A stretch of DNA of 27,385 nucleotides from positions 1,944 to 29,328 of the forward strand of contig NKYR01000227.1 of the NCBI GenBank assembly GCA_003184365.1. The letters run 5' to 3'. Position 1 is the first letter of the stretch; the number at the start of each line of letters is the position of its first letter. The position numbers were made by a program, and so were the translations under genes. Shown here in pieces: positions 1 to 9,224 of this stretch. Origin of the DNA: Evernia prunastri. Taxonomy: Eukaryota; Ascomycota; Lecanoromycetes; Lecanorales; Parmeliaceae. Below the pieces are notes generated by a model. The model was given only the letters and a program-made list of their open reading frames with translations. It was not told the origin of the DNA and did not search any database.

Positions 1-476
1 TGGAATGATACCTTCGACCTACTTCTTCGCCCTGAATCGGACGACGAATACCCTGAGGATGAGTCGCGTCGACGACGGACATATATCACTTGGGGGGACC
101 TGGATCGGTGACGAGAGGGGGACCTGGATCGACGAGATCGAGACCGGTGCTTCTTTTTGACCAAATCCTTGAGTAAGGACGCGATTTGATCGAGTTGAGA
201 AGCCGGAGGGGGGGTCTCTTCAATGACGTCCGGACTGACCGTCCCAGAGGAGACCGGTGAGGCCGACCGTGCTGGGGTTGGATCGCGTGGAGGTGGACGT
301 TGCGAGGAACGAGTTTTGGCAGAGGCACGAGGCTTGGTAACACCTTTAGGTGCAGAGGCTGCTGGGGCAGTGGTCTTGGACCTGGTTTTGGACGTCTTGG
401 ACGTGGCTTTGGACTTGGAGGACGAAGTCGGCTGGCTGTTTGCCTTGGAACGAGTTGTCATGGACGCGGAAGCCAT
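1..476 (-). CDS. Gag-like basic low-complexity protein, partial (C-terminus off window)
   Basis: An uninterrupted minus-strand frame starts at the ATG at 476-474 and runs off the left edge (158 codons seen). The product is rich in Ser, Lys, Arg, Thr and Pro. It begins MASASMTTRSKANS, carries a short leucine-rich stretch (SQLDQIASLLKDLVKKK), then an Arg/Ser segment with repeats of the RSRSP type. I recognise no enzymatic domain. A basic, Ser/Lys-rich N-terminus just downstream of a candidate LTR (558-708, same orientation) fits the start of a retrotransposon Gag, which is inference. An unrelated SR-rich nuclear protein is possible. The open frame is seen; the Gag identity is not proven, because the zinc knuckle and pol would lie outside the window. 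Confidence 0.45.
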   Translation of the reverse strand, partial: MASASMTTRSKANSQPTSSSKSKATSKTSKTRSKTTAPAASAPKGVTKPRASAKTRSSQRPPPRDPTPARSASPVSSGTVSPDVIEETPPPASQLDQIASLLKDLVKKKHRSRSRRSRSPSRHRSRSPQVIYVRRRRDSSSGYSSSDSGRRSRSKVSF

Positions 477-557
477 TTGGGCAGTGGGGTGTGGCTGTGA
501 GTGGAATGATAGAGGAATGTGCTAATGGGAGTAGAAACTGGATATCAGGTGACACCG

Positions 558-708
558 TGTTACTTGCGTGGCTACGGAAGAGGAACGAAAGAATGCTATG
601 ACTCTGAAAGAGATCAATTCGAATGAAGAGTCAAATGCAGATAGAAGCCAGCTACTTATGCTGCTTCCTAATGAGCTACCTCCCCTGTAGAGGACACGTA
701 TTCCAACA
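558..708 (-). mobile_element. Candidate 5' LTR of the retrotransposon reading left
   Basis: Read on the minus strand, this 151-bp stretch begins TGTTGGAATACG and ends AAGTAACA, so it has TGTT..AACA termini as many LTRs do. It holds a weak promoter-like CATAAGTAGC. About 80 bp downstream the Gag-like frame starts. No second LTR is in the window, so the call rests on termini, size and position. The next bases (CGGTGTCACC) would be the primer-binding site; I cannot assign a tRNA. Confidence 0.4.
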
Positions 709-1028
709 TTCCAACCAAGGCCTGAAACGATATAAGCGATATTAAGGCCTACTAACCCCCTGTCATGCAGGCGTGAATAGGTGTGAAAGGAGGAGGTCTT
801 GGAGCTGATGCTGTGGGCCGTAATTAGAAGTAGGGTATGTGCTGGAATGGGGCTGCTTTGGTAGCATAGCGAGTGGTGGTATAGCGAGATAGCGAGTAGA
901 TGACGTAGATGGTAGTTGCAGTGGCTGCTCCGGTAACTTGGCGTGGGTTGCTCCGATAGCTTGACGTGCAGTGGGCTGCTTCGGGGTGGTGTAGGTTGCA
1001 GGCGGAGCTTCAGATTGATCTGAAGCTT

Positions 1029-1208
1029 GGTGCTTGCTGTCATAATGTGGCATGCGTGCTTGTGGTATGGGCTGGTGCTTGCTGTCGCAATGTGGCATGC
1101 GTGCTTGTGGTATGGGCTGGTGCTTGCTGTCGCAATGTGGCATGCGTGCTTGTGGTATGGGCTGGTGCTTGCTGTCGTAGTGTGGCATGCGTACGTGTGG
1201 TAGGGGTT
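1029..1208. repeat. 45-bp tandem repeat, four copies
   Basis: Four consecutive 45-bp units start at 1029, 1074, 1119 and 1164. Each begins ggtgcttgctgtc and contains gtggcatgcgtgcttgtgg. Copies 1-3 differ at one or two bases and copy 4 is more diverged. Because 45 is divisible by 3, all frames stay open; a minus-strand frame (763-1275) reads a 15-residue repeat with core SKHQPIPQARMPH. I see no family, start context or codon evidence that this frame is a gene. Confidence 0.85.
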
Positions 1209-1528
1209 GGTGCTTGACGGGCCTAATTAAAGGGTCATTGCATTGGCTGGTTGGTTGGCGAGGTTCAGGCTTCACCGGACTGTAGTGATCTTCCTGAGTG
1301 CTGCAAGCAGCTGGTACCGTAGAACGACTGGTGGTAAGATGTAGCAGAAGGCACGAAGACTGAATGGCTCTGGTGCTTGACGGCCTAGTGAAAGGGTCAC
1401 TGCATTGGCTGATTGGTGAGGTTCAGGCTCTACCGGACTGTAGTGGTCTCCCTGGGGTGCTAATATAGCTGGTGCCGTAGAACGACTGGTAGGGAGGCGT
1501 AGCAGAAGGCACAAAGACTGAGTTGCTC
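1209..1528. repeat. About 160-bp direct tandem duplication
   Basis: Copy A (1209-1369) and copy B (1372-1528) align along their whole length, both starting ggtgcttgacgg and ending with a variant of gactgaRttgctct. They share blocks such as caccggactgtagtg/taccggactgtagtg and gtagaacgactggt. Differences are mostly transitions plus small indels. It adjoins the 45-bp array and shares its first bases (ggtgcttg), so both may come from one unstable tract. Confidence 0.75.
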
Positions 1529-2459
1529 TGGTGAGTGTAACCCTGGTGGAGCGAAGTCCTGGTGGCACGAAGTCCTGGTGGGTACAGCTCAATTGGTGCG
1601 GAGGGCCTGGATCCTATGTTTCTAAGGCAATCGATGGTACTTAGAAGACATAGACTGGATTGCTACCATTTGTTATGAACAAGCCATGAATGTGGATTCA
1701 ATTGTGATGTGTAACCTTGTTGATGAGAAAGCTATGGAGAATCCTGCTTTTGTAGCCATATTTGCCAAGGCGCTACTCTATCTCTAGCTTCTCCGTTCCT
1801 GCCTGCCCAGCCATGTCCGTAACAGATAGCCCAAGTTCTAGATACACCTGGAGAGAGACCATGCGCCAGTACCTGACTGGCTTGGTTCATATGCGCGATT
1901 GTTATGATGGATAGGGCACAAGAGACGGCTAGCGACAATATTAAGAGCGGAGCACGTCTGGCCGCCCGGAATAGACTTAGCACATTACTATTCATAGATG
2001 TTTCTAGAAAGAGAGTCACACTTCGAGTCATTTGGGCATAGCGTATAATACAATCTCATTAGCTAGTTTTTTGATACCGTACCTACGTAAGCCGCTAAAC
2101 TTTCATAAATAACAAGCTACAAACCCTTCACGCACATGAGTCCGGAGATCATGCTTCCACGGGTCAAATATCTTTAAAGGCTGAAAATTTCTTCCGTTGT
2201 GTTAGGACTATCAATGCAGTCGTCCGAAACTTCGAATTTTGTAGACAATCATAGTAAAGTAGGGGTATAAAGCAAATGCAGTTCTACGTGCTCTGAATGA
2301 AACGATCGACAGCACGATCGAAGCAATGTAATTTTTTAACTGGACAGTCGCTCTTGAAAGTGAGAAGTCTAAAGAATAGGACTAAAATGTTCATGATGTG
2401 GTTTAATTCCGATCACAAGGTCTGAGATGCCTGAAGAACAAATTCATTCCGGGACGGAA
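1529..2459. other. Intergenic stretch without a supported gene
   Basis: The longest frame is a 99-codon minus-strand ORF (2031-1732, ATG start) with a hydrophobic stretch near residues 28-48 (APLLILSLAVSCALSIITI). It has no recognisable family, and the rest looks non-coding. Base composition is mixed and no RNA gene is visible. Confidence 0.5.
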
Positions 2460-2495
2460 GGTTTTCCGCCACCCATGGAGGGACGTTAACTCTTA
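2460..2495 (+). repeat. Direct repeat, left copy (partner at 6964-6998)
   Basis: This 36-bp sequence (ggttttccgccaccc, then atggagggacgttaa) recurs at 6964-6998 in the same orientation with three transitions and one 1-bp gap. The copies enclose the NLR gene. They may be remnants of one dispersed element. Confidence 0.7.
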
Positions 2496-2920
2496 CGGTA
2501 TATCTTACCTGTATCATTAGTGCCTCGCTTATGTCACTGAAACAGAACTCGCTGTATTTGTTTGACAATACCATTAGGTTCCTTTGCATTCTATGCCGTT
2601 CTATCTCTTCACGGCCATATTGGGAGCCTTATACGCATGTAGTGTTAGCGCATCTGTGTATCTGCTGTTTCTCCAACCAATGACCTTGTTCACAATCCCC
2701 ATTACCTCTTCACTCTTGCTTATCTCCCGACCAATCTGCTGTTCGTCGTATCGTAAAACGTATAAGGGTTGTCCTGTCCCCACGTCTCCTGTCATCTCTT
2801 TATCATCCGCCCAGTTATTTCTTTGGCAGCTTTGTATTTTTCTTGACGACCCAATGTCAGTGTAAATTCGCCGAAATTTTGTATTATCGAGGCATTCCGT
2901 CAACGATGAGTTTTGTCACC
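2496..2920. other. Region 3' of the NLR gene, no gene seen
   Basis: This is 425 bp between the short direct repeat and the NLR stop codon. Opposing ORFs of 93 and 100 codons overlap each other with no family signal. It probably holds the NLR 3' UTR and polyadenylation site. Confidence 0.5.
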
Positions 2921-5900
2921 CTAGTAAATAGCACCTTTCTCCAGCAGCATCTGTACCACTGTCTCATGACCCCCTGATAACGCCGCCTGCAATGCGTTGC
3001 CATACCGGCCACCTTGAACGTTGACCTCGGCGCCTTTTCCAAGCAGTATCTGCACCACTTTTTCATAACCTCCTTCTGACGCCGCATATAATGCGTTACC
3101 GTAGTCGCCACCTAGAGCGTTGACCTCGGCGCCCTTTTCCAGTAGTATCTGCACCACTGTCTCATAACCTCCTTCTAACGCCGCCTGCAATGCGTTGCCA
3201 TGCAAGCCACCTTGAGCGTTGACCTCGACGCCCTTTTCCAGCAGTATCTGCACCACTTTTTCATAACCTCCAGCTGACGCCGCATATAATGCGTTGCCAT
3301 AGTCGTCAACTTGAGCGTTGACCTCGGCGCCCTTTGCCAGCAGTATCTGCACCACTGTCTCATAACCTCCTTCTGACGCCGCATATAATGCGTTGCCATG
3401 CCAGCCACCTTGAGCGTTGACCTCGGCGCCCTTTTCCAGCAGTATCTGCACCACTGTCTCATAACCTCCAGCTGACGCCGCCTGCAATGCGTTGCCATAC
3501 CGGCCACCTTGAGCGTTGACCTCGGCGCCCTTTTCCAGCAGTATCTGCACCACTGTCTCATAACCTCCTTCTGACGCCGCATATAATGCGCTGCCATGCC
3601 AGCCACTTTGAGCGTTGACCTCGGCGCCCTTTTCCAGCAGTATCTGCACCACTGTCTCATAACCTCCTTCTGACGCCGCATATAATGCGCTGCCATGCAA
3701 GCCACCTTGAGCGTTGACCTCGGCGCCCTTTTCCAGCAGTATTTGCACCACTTTCTCATAACCTCCAGCTGACGCCGCATATAATGCGTTGCCATACGGG
3801 CCACCTTGAGCGTTGACCTCGGCGCCCTTTTCTACCAGTATCTGTACCACTTTGTCATGGCCCCCGGCTGAAGCAGCATGTAAAGTAGTTCCCCAATCTA
3901 TCTCATGACGCCCAATGACTGATCGATCACCAATAGTAGTGAGGAACCTTTCAATAATCTTGATCGCCCCGCCTTTGTTGGTGTGCTGATAATGGTCTGC
4001 CCAATAGATTGCAGCGTATGCTAGGAGACCATAGCTTTGGCAATATGCGTTCGATTCCATACTTCGTAGATCCAATGGCAGTAAAGCATTGCCTAAGTCC
4101 GCTTGGTCAACTTGTATCTCTGGAAAAGTGATTGATCTTAGGCAGATATCTGTCATTAAATGGTGTGATATTTGCAGACTGAGGGACTGTTGCCATATCT
4201 TTCCTGAAGGAGATCCTTTGCCCTCTTTATCAACCAGAAAGTCTTTTACGGTCTGGTGAATAAAGTAGACTTTTGATCGAACAATAGAAATCATTAGACC
4301 ACATCGGCTCGGTAGTATTTCTTGAAGTCGAAGAGATCCCTCAAGTTCCAAATCATTATATAATAAGGTTTGCTTATCCATATGTAGAGCGATGTCCATC
4401 TCTTCCAATGTTAGAGGTCGACCGGCCACCAGGACAATTTGTAATGCCCTCTTCGCGAAAGAAGGATCATCACATCGCTGTAGTAGTGCCTCATAGGACT
4501 CCTGGATGCTAACCGGTAGATTATCAATCACTTTGTTCATTTCCGAGACGGTACCTGATTTGTTTTTGCGGACTAGTTCCCATATTAAGCGAAGCCACAG
4601 ATATGTTCGGTGTTCTATCCCCAACAACCTCTGTTCTAAATGCGCTTCCACTTTTGGATGAAGGCGGCTCTTTTTCGCCCATTCTTCCACACGATGCTTG
4701 ATGACCAGATCGATCTCTTTCTTGATGCTTGCTGACTCGTCATTTCCGGCAAGCTCGATATTGCTAGAAGCTTCCAGAAGTTCGTGAAAACCGTATCTGA
4801 TCTCAAAGTACGGTCGGCTGGTGATCAGAATCTTCAGGCGCGAAGTAGAGGATAAGATCTGTTGAATAGCTTGGGTCAGTGTTTGTTGCTCCTGGTCATT
4901 GCACTCATCAAGGGCATCAAGCACACAAACAATATCTCCAGCGGTAGGATCTGTGGCAGCTGCTGTAAAGATCGACCACAATTCTGAGAATGTTGTGGAA
5001 AGCGATGGGCCCCTCTCGTTGTATTTGCGCAAAGCATACCGAATCAGTTGAGGGTGGGACACAAACAATTGATGTAAGATAGTACATATGGCTCGGGAGG
5101 CGCTCTGCTGTTCAGTGCTGGTATCCTTAAAAAAATAGTACAAAACCCGCTTCGAGGGACCAGTTTGAAAAAGGCTAGGCAGGTCTTCATCAACAATGCA
5201 CCGAGCAAGGACGGACTTTCCGCACCCAGGATCGGCAGAGATCCAGAGCAGCCTTTTGGTATCATTATCTCGCCATTCGAGATACTTTGGGTTATGAAGG
5301 GTCCACAGACATGTGTTGGGGACACGGAGGGGGTTTTGATTCTTTTGAAATTCGTAATCGATCCCGCTTGGGCAGAGTGATTGGAGGTAATTATATTCCT
5401 CTGTCGACAACTTTCCCTCTTGTAGTGTTTGTGATCTGTCAATCGCCTCCTCAAGCCGCACGAACGCGTGATCTCCCTCTCCATATATGGTCGGGATGTA
5501 GACGCCAAATATGCCAAGTAAACAGTACGCCTCATCTTCCTTCCTTGTAGTCTTGCGTTTTGCCGCCCATGCCCTTCGCTCCGTAATGCTGAAACCAGAC
5601 AGACGATTTCCTCGAAGTGCTTGCACAGGAATTCGAGTCGTATTACTAACGACCTTCTCTAAGGATTCCTTATCGCCCAGTCGCGTACCCTCACGGGAGA
5701 AAAATTCCACTGATGTGGGAGCAATAAGCTCTTGGAGGGTCCAACCCCGAGTGAACCATCGACTTTCTTGGAAGGTAGTATCCTGAAATCTTCCTGAAAT
5801 GTAATCATTCTCTTCAAATTCATGTATTGAAACGTCCGACAGATATACGTAGCATTTCGCGGATTCATGATACCAGCGAAACATAGAATTAACAGCTTCA

Positions 5901-6166
5901 GTGAGCTCAGCGCTACTTCCTTTGTCAATGCAACAGGTATCTATCCAGAAGTGTTGTATGTTGTCAACTGCAGCTTGCTTTCTACAGAATGCAATCTTCT
6001 TCCACCCAGCTTTTCTCCCACCTGTGCCTTCTGTAAAGTCTTTGTAAGTGACCTCCTCATCGTTCGCTCCCCATGTGTGCGATAATACGGCATAACGGGG
6101 AGTTCCTTCCACGTTATATTCTACCAGACTCATTTGTCCTGGCTCTTCAGCTTTGATAAGACGCAT
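2921..6166 (-). CDS. HET-NACHT-ankyrin STAND protein (fungal NLR), 1081 aa
   Basis: This single-exon frame encodes a NOD-like receptor of the heterokaryon-incompatibility type. Residues 1-240 form a HET domain: YAVLSHTWG (25-33), FWIDTCCIDK (73-82), SAELTEAVNSMFRWY (85-99) and RGWTLQELIAP (140-150). A NACHT NTPase follows, with Walker A ADPGCGKS (311-318), Walker B VCVLDALDEC (413-422) and LKILITSRP (444-452). A helical linker leads to ten 33-residue ankyrin repeats (about 750-1081). In this family, ligand sensing by the repeats triggers NACHT oligomerisation and the HET domain causes cell death; the ligand here is unknown. The start fits, since family members commonly begin MRLI. The frame ends part-way through the tenth ankyrin unit (EKGAIY, stop 2923-2921), so the C-terminus may be truncated. 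No partner effector gene is adjacent. Confidence 0.93.
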   Translation of the reverse strand: MRLIKAEEPGQMSLVEYNVEGTPRYAVLSHTWGANDEEVTYKDFTEGTGGRKAGWKKIAFCRKQAAVDNIQHFWIDTCCIDKGSSAELTEAVNSMFRWYHESAKCYVYLSDVSIHEFEENDYISGRFQDTTFQESRWFTRGWTLQELIAPTSVEFFSREGTRLGDKESLEKVVSNTTRIPVQALRGNRLSGFSITERRAWAAKRKTTRKEDEAYCLLGIFGVYIPTIYGEGDHAFVRLEEAIDRSQTLQEGKLSTEEYNYLQSLCPSGIDYEFQKNQNPLRVPNTCLWTLHNPKYLEWRDNDTKRLLWISADPGCGKSVLARCIVDEDLPSLFQTGPSKRVLYYFFKDTSTEQQSASRAICTILHQLFVSHPQLIRYALRKYNERGPSLSTTFSELWSIFTAAATDPTAGDIVCVLDALDECNDQEQQTLTQAIQQILSSTSRLKILITSRPYFEIRYGFHELLEASSNIELAGNDESASIKKEIDLVIKHRVEEWAKKSRLHPKVEAHLEQRLLGIEHRTYLWLRLIWELVRKNKSGTVSEMNKVIDNLPVSIQESYEALLQRCDDPSFAKRALQIVLVAGRPLTLEEMDIALHMDKQTLLYNDLELEGSLRLQEILPSRCGLMISIVRSKVYFIHQTVKDFLVDKEGKGSPSGKIWQQSLSLQISHHLMTDICLRSITFPEIQVDQADLGNALLPLDLRSMESNAYCQSYGLLAYAAIYWADHYQHTNKGGAIKIIERFLTTIGDRSVIGRHEIDWGTTLHAASAGGHDKVVQILVEKGAEVNAQGGPYGNALYAASAGGYEKVVQILLEKGAEVNAQGGLHGSALYAASEGGYETVVQILLEKGAEVNAQSGWHGSALYAASEGGYETVVQILLEKGAEVNAQGGRYGNALQAASAGGYETVVQILLEKGAEVNAQGGWHGNALYAASEGGYETVVQILLAKGAEVNAQVDDYGNALYAASAGGYEKVVQILLEKGVEVNAQGGLHGNALQAALEGGYETVVQILLEKGAEVNALGGDYGNALYAASEGGYEKVVQILLGKGAEVNVQGGRYGNALQAALSGGHETVVQMLLEKGAIY
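2930..3890 (-). repeat. 99-bp coding tandem repeat array (ten ankyrin units)
   Basis: Ten consecutive units of 99 bp encode ankyrin repeats with core GGYETVVQILLEKGAEVNA. Interior units are nearly identical in DNA, and the differences cluster in a few codons: Tyr/Gln after GNAL, Ala/Glu/Ser before GGY, Thr/Lys in YET/YEK, and the two residues before the next unit (LH, WH, RY, DY). The outermost units are the most diverged, as expected when unequal exchange homogenises the middle. Confidence 0.9.
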
Positions 6167-7313
6167 ATCCGCGCGGTTGTGCGGTAAAGCTTAGACCCGT
6201 GGTCGTCGAATAGGGAGGTACACAGCGACTTATGTCTTCGCAACTATTGCTGATCGTCCACGATGGTATTTGGAATTATTGTAGAGACTGCAGCTGCTTT
6301 GACGGCGTTTCGATGAAGTATCTCCAATCTCCGACTAATACAAAGCTCTCGGTAATGGCCGTGCTGTAGGTTGCGTTCTCCGTCAGAGATCTGTCGTAAA
6401 GCCTTCAGGTCAAACTTAAAGAGAACAGCCACTTATTGCTCTTGGTCATTTGAGCGGGAGGGTCTATTTCGAGAGCTTCTGTGGCTATATTAGTGGCTTA
6501 CCGTATTGACGACCAATGTAAGCTATACCGTATTTATCAGAACGGCCATCCAGGGTCGGTTGGCACTAGCCAGTCATTGGTAATTGATCTTGATTGGAGG
6601 TACCGACCGGGCTGGCGACCTTGGATATATTTGCGCGCGACAGCAGGCACAAACCTGTTAATGATTACCTATTATTGCAAAAAGGCTCTAAGGCTCGGAT
6701 AAGACCCTTATATATACATTGTAAGTGGTTACGACTTTAGGGTGGTGCTATAGCGAATAGATATTGTTTCGCCAAAAAAGAAGGCCTCGAGCAAATCGGA
6801 CGAGAAATCGATAATGCGAATATAATCTACAAATCGGAAAGGGTTCAGATTTTCCCAAGTAGCCGCAGCACACGATGTATACCTGAACTTAGTGGATCTC
6901 GACGTGTGCGTAAAGTCATAGTCGCTTGAAGTCAGAGTACCCATCAGATTTTCCGGCATGGTGGGTTTTCCGCTACCTGTGGAGGGACGTTAATCTTAAT
7001 TCCTACATTTCCCAGAACATACAGACTCCTGCGAATTAAAAGTAAGTTAATAGAGCCTGCTAGAATCCCTGATTTGCGGACCTCTTGTTCCGCAAAGTCG
7101 CTGCAGGCTTCAGGGCAGCAGCGCCAAAGTAGCAGTTAGGTCTCACTTGGTCCATGGATAGGCTGGTAGGCAAAAGTTGTGACGAATTGGCCCCTATCAA
7201 GACTGTAGACCCATAGATGACTTTGTTCCACTTTGAAACAGATTCAGTATTATCACCTCAGATAGAATTAAGAATAAGTGTACTTTTTCTGCGAACAACA
7301 AAATAAGTAACCA
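6167..7313. other. Intergenic region between NLR and chromodomain genes
   Basis: The region holds the NLR upstream sequence, the right copy of the short direct repeat (6964-6998) and the 3' flank of the chromodomain gene. Several ORFs of 62-76 codons occur on both strands without recognisable content. No RNA gene is evident. Confidence 0.5.
6964..6998 (+). repeat. Direct repeat, right copy (partner at 2460-2495)
   Basis: It matches 2460-2495 in the same orientation: ggttttccgc and ggagggacgttaa are identical, with three transitions between them. It lies about 800 bp upstream of the NLR start codon. Confidence 0.7.
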
Positions 7314-9024
7314 TCATCCACGCTTGCCTGCGTGAGCTGGTCTACCCCGTTTACGTCCAGGCTGAGCTCGGCCTTGTGCCTCAAACTGCAGTAACAGTTT
7401 CTGCGCATTTCCTAACTCGCTTTCGAGCAGCCATGTTTCCTTCCAACACACTTTATATTCATCGCCCTTTCCCGTCCGTCTTTTGTTAACAATCTTGACG
7501 ATCTCCCATTCCTCGATATCTAATGCTGAAGCTCGTTGGTCCTGAGTCCGCTCAGCAAATAATGGGGGGACGGTAATAGCGTGAGGGGGATAGACGGTGG
7601 CGGTCATTCCGCTATCACCTCCAAGGTCCCGGCATAGTGCGACACTAGAAGAGATCGGACGATCAATGGGGGAGGGGGTAGATTTGGTGGTGGGAGGACT
7701 CAAGCAACCGTGTGTCTTTGACTGTTTCCTCGGGTGGGAGTTTTGGAGGCGTACGGTACCAATTTCAGACTCCACGCTCGTGGCCCTGGTAGAGTCACCA
7801 GTTTCGCCAGTCTTTTCGTCGTCATCCTCCACCACGACAGGGTCATCTGGAACACGTCAGAAAATATACCGTGTGCAGGTCAGAGATGCAATGAAAGGCA
7901 CACCTTGACTGTTACCAATTTCACTGGATCGACTTAAGCTTGTTGTTTTCTTGTGTTGCTGGAATTTTCGCGAAAAGGACGGTCTGAAGACAGGCTTAGG
8001 CTGCGATCGGATCCGTATGAAATCAAGGTCGTTTGAGTTATTATCGTTATCATCTGTTTTGTCGATCACGATCGCGGCTTTCTCGAGTCATTAAACGCAC
8101 CCGCAGGGACTGGTACCTGCATACTGACCTTCGCGCCGGCCTTTCTCTACCCCCTGTACACCTTCTCCGCTTTCGTTCAAACCTGCACTGTCTGCTGTGC
8201 GCTTGGAGGAACGTCGAATGTCAGTGGCGTCTATGGCTGTCACAGGCTCAACATCCGTAGAGCTCGTTGGGCTCCACATCCATGCGGAGCCAGCCGGATC
8301 TGTCACGGGTCCTACGGCGTCTTCTTGGAGCGGAGACCGCCATGAAACTAGTGGTGGTTCAGGGTTTGGCAACGTGATAGGCTATCGGAGAGAGTATGGG
8401 ATGACGTTGCCTGTACTGCAGCTCCCTTCTTTGTCCCCATTCTCTTCCCTCCTACAGGAGTGACGAGGCTCGATATTTCTGAGGTCGATTTCTGAGTCGT
8501 ATATCGACGAGAGGAGGGTAGTAAGGTGTGGAGAAGGAGCAGGAGGAGGAGGAGGAGGAGGATCAAAGATGGGATCTTCTGTCTTCTCGCGGAGGATGCG
8601 ATATCTAGATAGGCGCTATCTGTTAGTACTAAGATCTGCTAATGGGGTTTTAAGGGTCGTACCCAGCTTCTGAGCCTGCTACAGGAGTCCGTGGAGTGTT
8701 GAGGGGGCAATGTCTCCCGCCTTGCCCGGAAGTCGAGCCGTCGCTTCTAGAGTGGATGCTGTTGCTGCTGTCGATATTCGCACTCTTGTCTCCATCTAGT
8801 CTCAAGTTCGATTGTTGCGACTCTTGTGCTCTTCCGGCATTGAGCACTATTTCTTCGACGGATGGAAAGCTTTCGTATTCCTCTCTACAGGCCGAGCCAG
8901 TCGAATCAAAAACTTCGATCAGATCGTAGTCGTTGAGTGATTCACCCCATCCGCCATTGGATTTAGGAACCGTCGGAGTATATACCTCTCCGCAGATGAC
9001 GGGAACATTACCGACCGACGCCAT
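7314..9024 (-). CDS. Chromodomain protein with AT-hook, five exons, about 491 aa
   Basis: I join five frames: exons 9024-8663, 8604-8417, 8347-8129, 8077-7904 and 7846-7314 (1476 nt with stop). Intron 1 (58 bp) has TACTAAC then CTATCTAG. Intron 4 (57 bp) has donor GTGTGC, branch TCTGAC and acceptor CAG. Introns 2 (69 bp, GTACAG..CACTAG) and 3 (51 bp, GTCAGT..AAAG) keep frame but have weaker signals. The C-terminal chromodomain (about 427-472) contains EEWEIVKIVN, DEYKVCWKETW and GNAQKLLLQFE. RKRGRPA (about 479-485) is an AT-hook core. Both imply chromatin binding in the nucleus, the chromodomain usually to methylated histone tails. The first 400 residues are low-complexity, acidic/Ser-rich, with a short polyproline from an AGG/CCT microsatellite. 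The start is the first in-frame ATG. An analogous family role in silencing is inference. Confidence 0.8.
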
Positions 9025-9182
9025 TGATGGTCTTTTGCCAGTCAAATCGGCTTTGCGGGGGGGTTGATAGAAATGAATGGAATCTAAGTCGATCAATGTC
9101 GTTGTGTCTCAAATATAGATAAAGGAGCTGTGTGTGGAGTCTGAAGTTGGAAGTCCGAGTCGCTCAGAGTGGGGCAAGATGA

Positions 9183-9190
9183 GGATTATA
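9183..9190 (-). promoter_or_regulatory. Possible TATA element of the chromodomain gene
   Basis: On the minus strand TATAATCC lies about 160 bp upstream of the ATG at 9024. It is followed by a leader without long G runs. Position and sequence fit a TATA-like element, but fungal TATA boxes are loose. Confidence 0.35.
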
Positions 9191-9224
9191 TGCGCTTCTG
9201 AGTCGTGCCCACAGCGGCGGTGCC

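Noticed and set aside
1029..1208. Possible CRISPR array
   Set aside because: Units are contiguous tandem copies without unique spacers, and the DNA is fungal.
3175..3804. 209-codon minus-strand ORF within the NLR gene (repeats of YCWKRAPRSTLKVA type)
   Set aside because: It is a different frame of the 99-bp ankyrin repeats; a repeat length divisible by three keeps it open. No independent evidence for it.
8091..8566. Two separate small minus-strand genes (93 and 72 codons)
   Set aside because: Both starts are non-ATG or low-complexity; splicing merges the correct frames with neighbours into the chromodomain gene.
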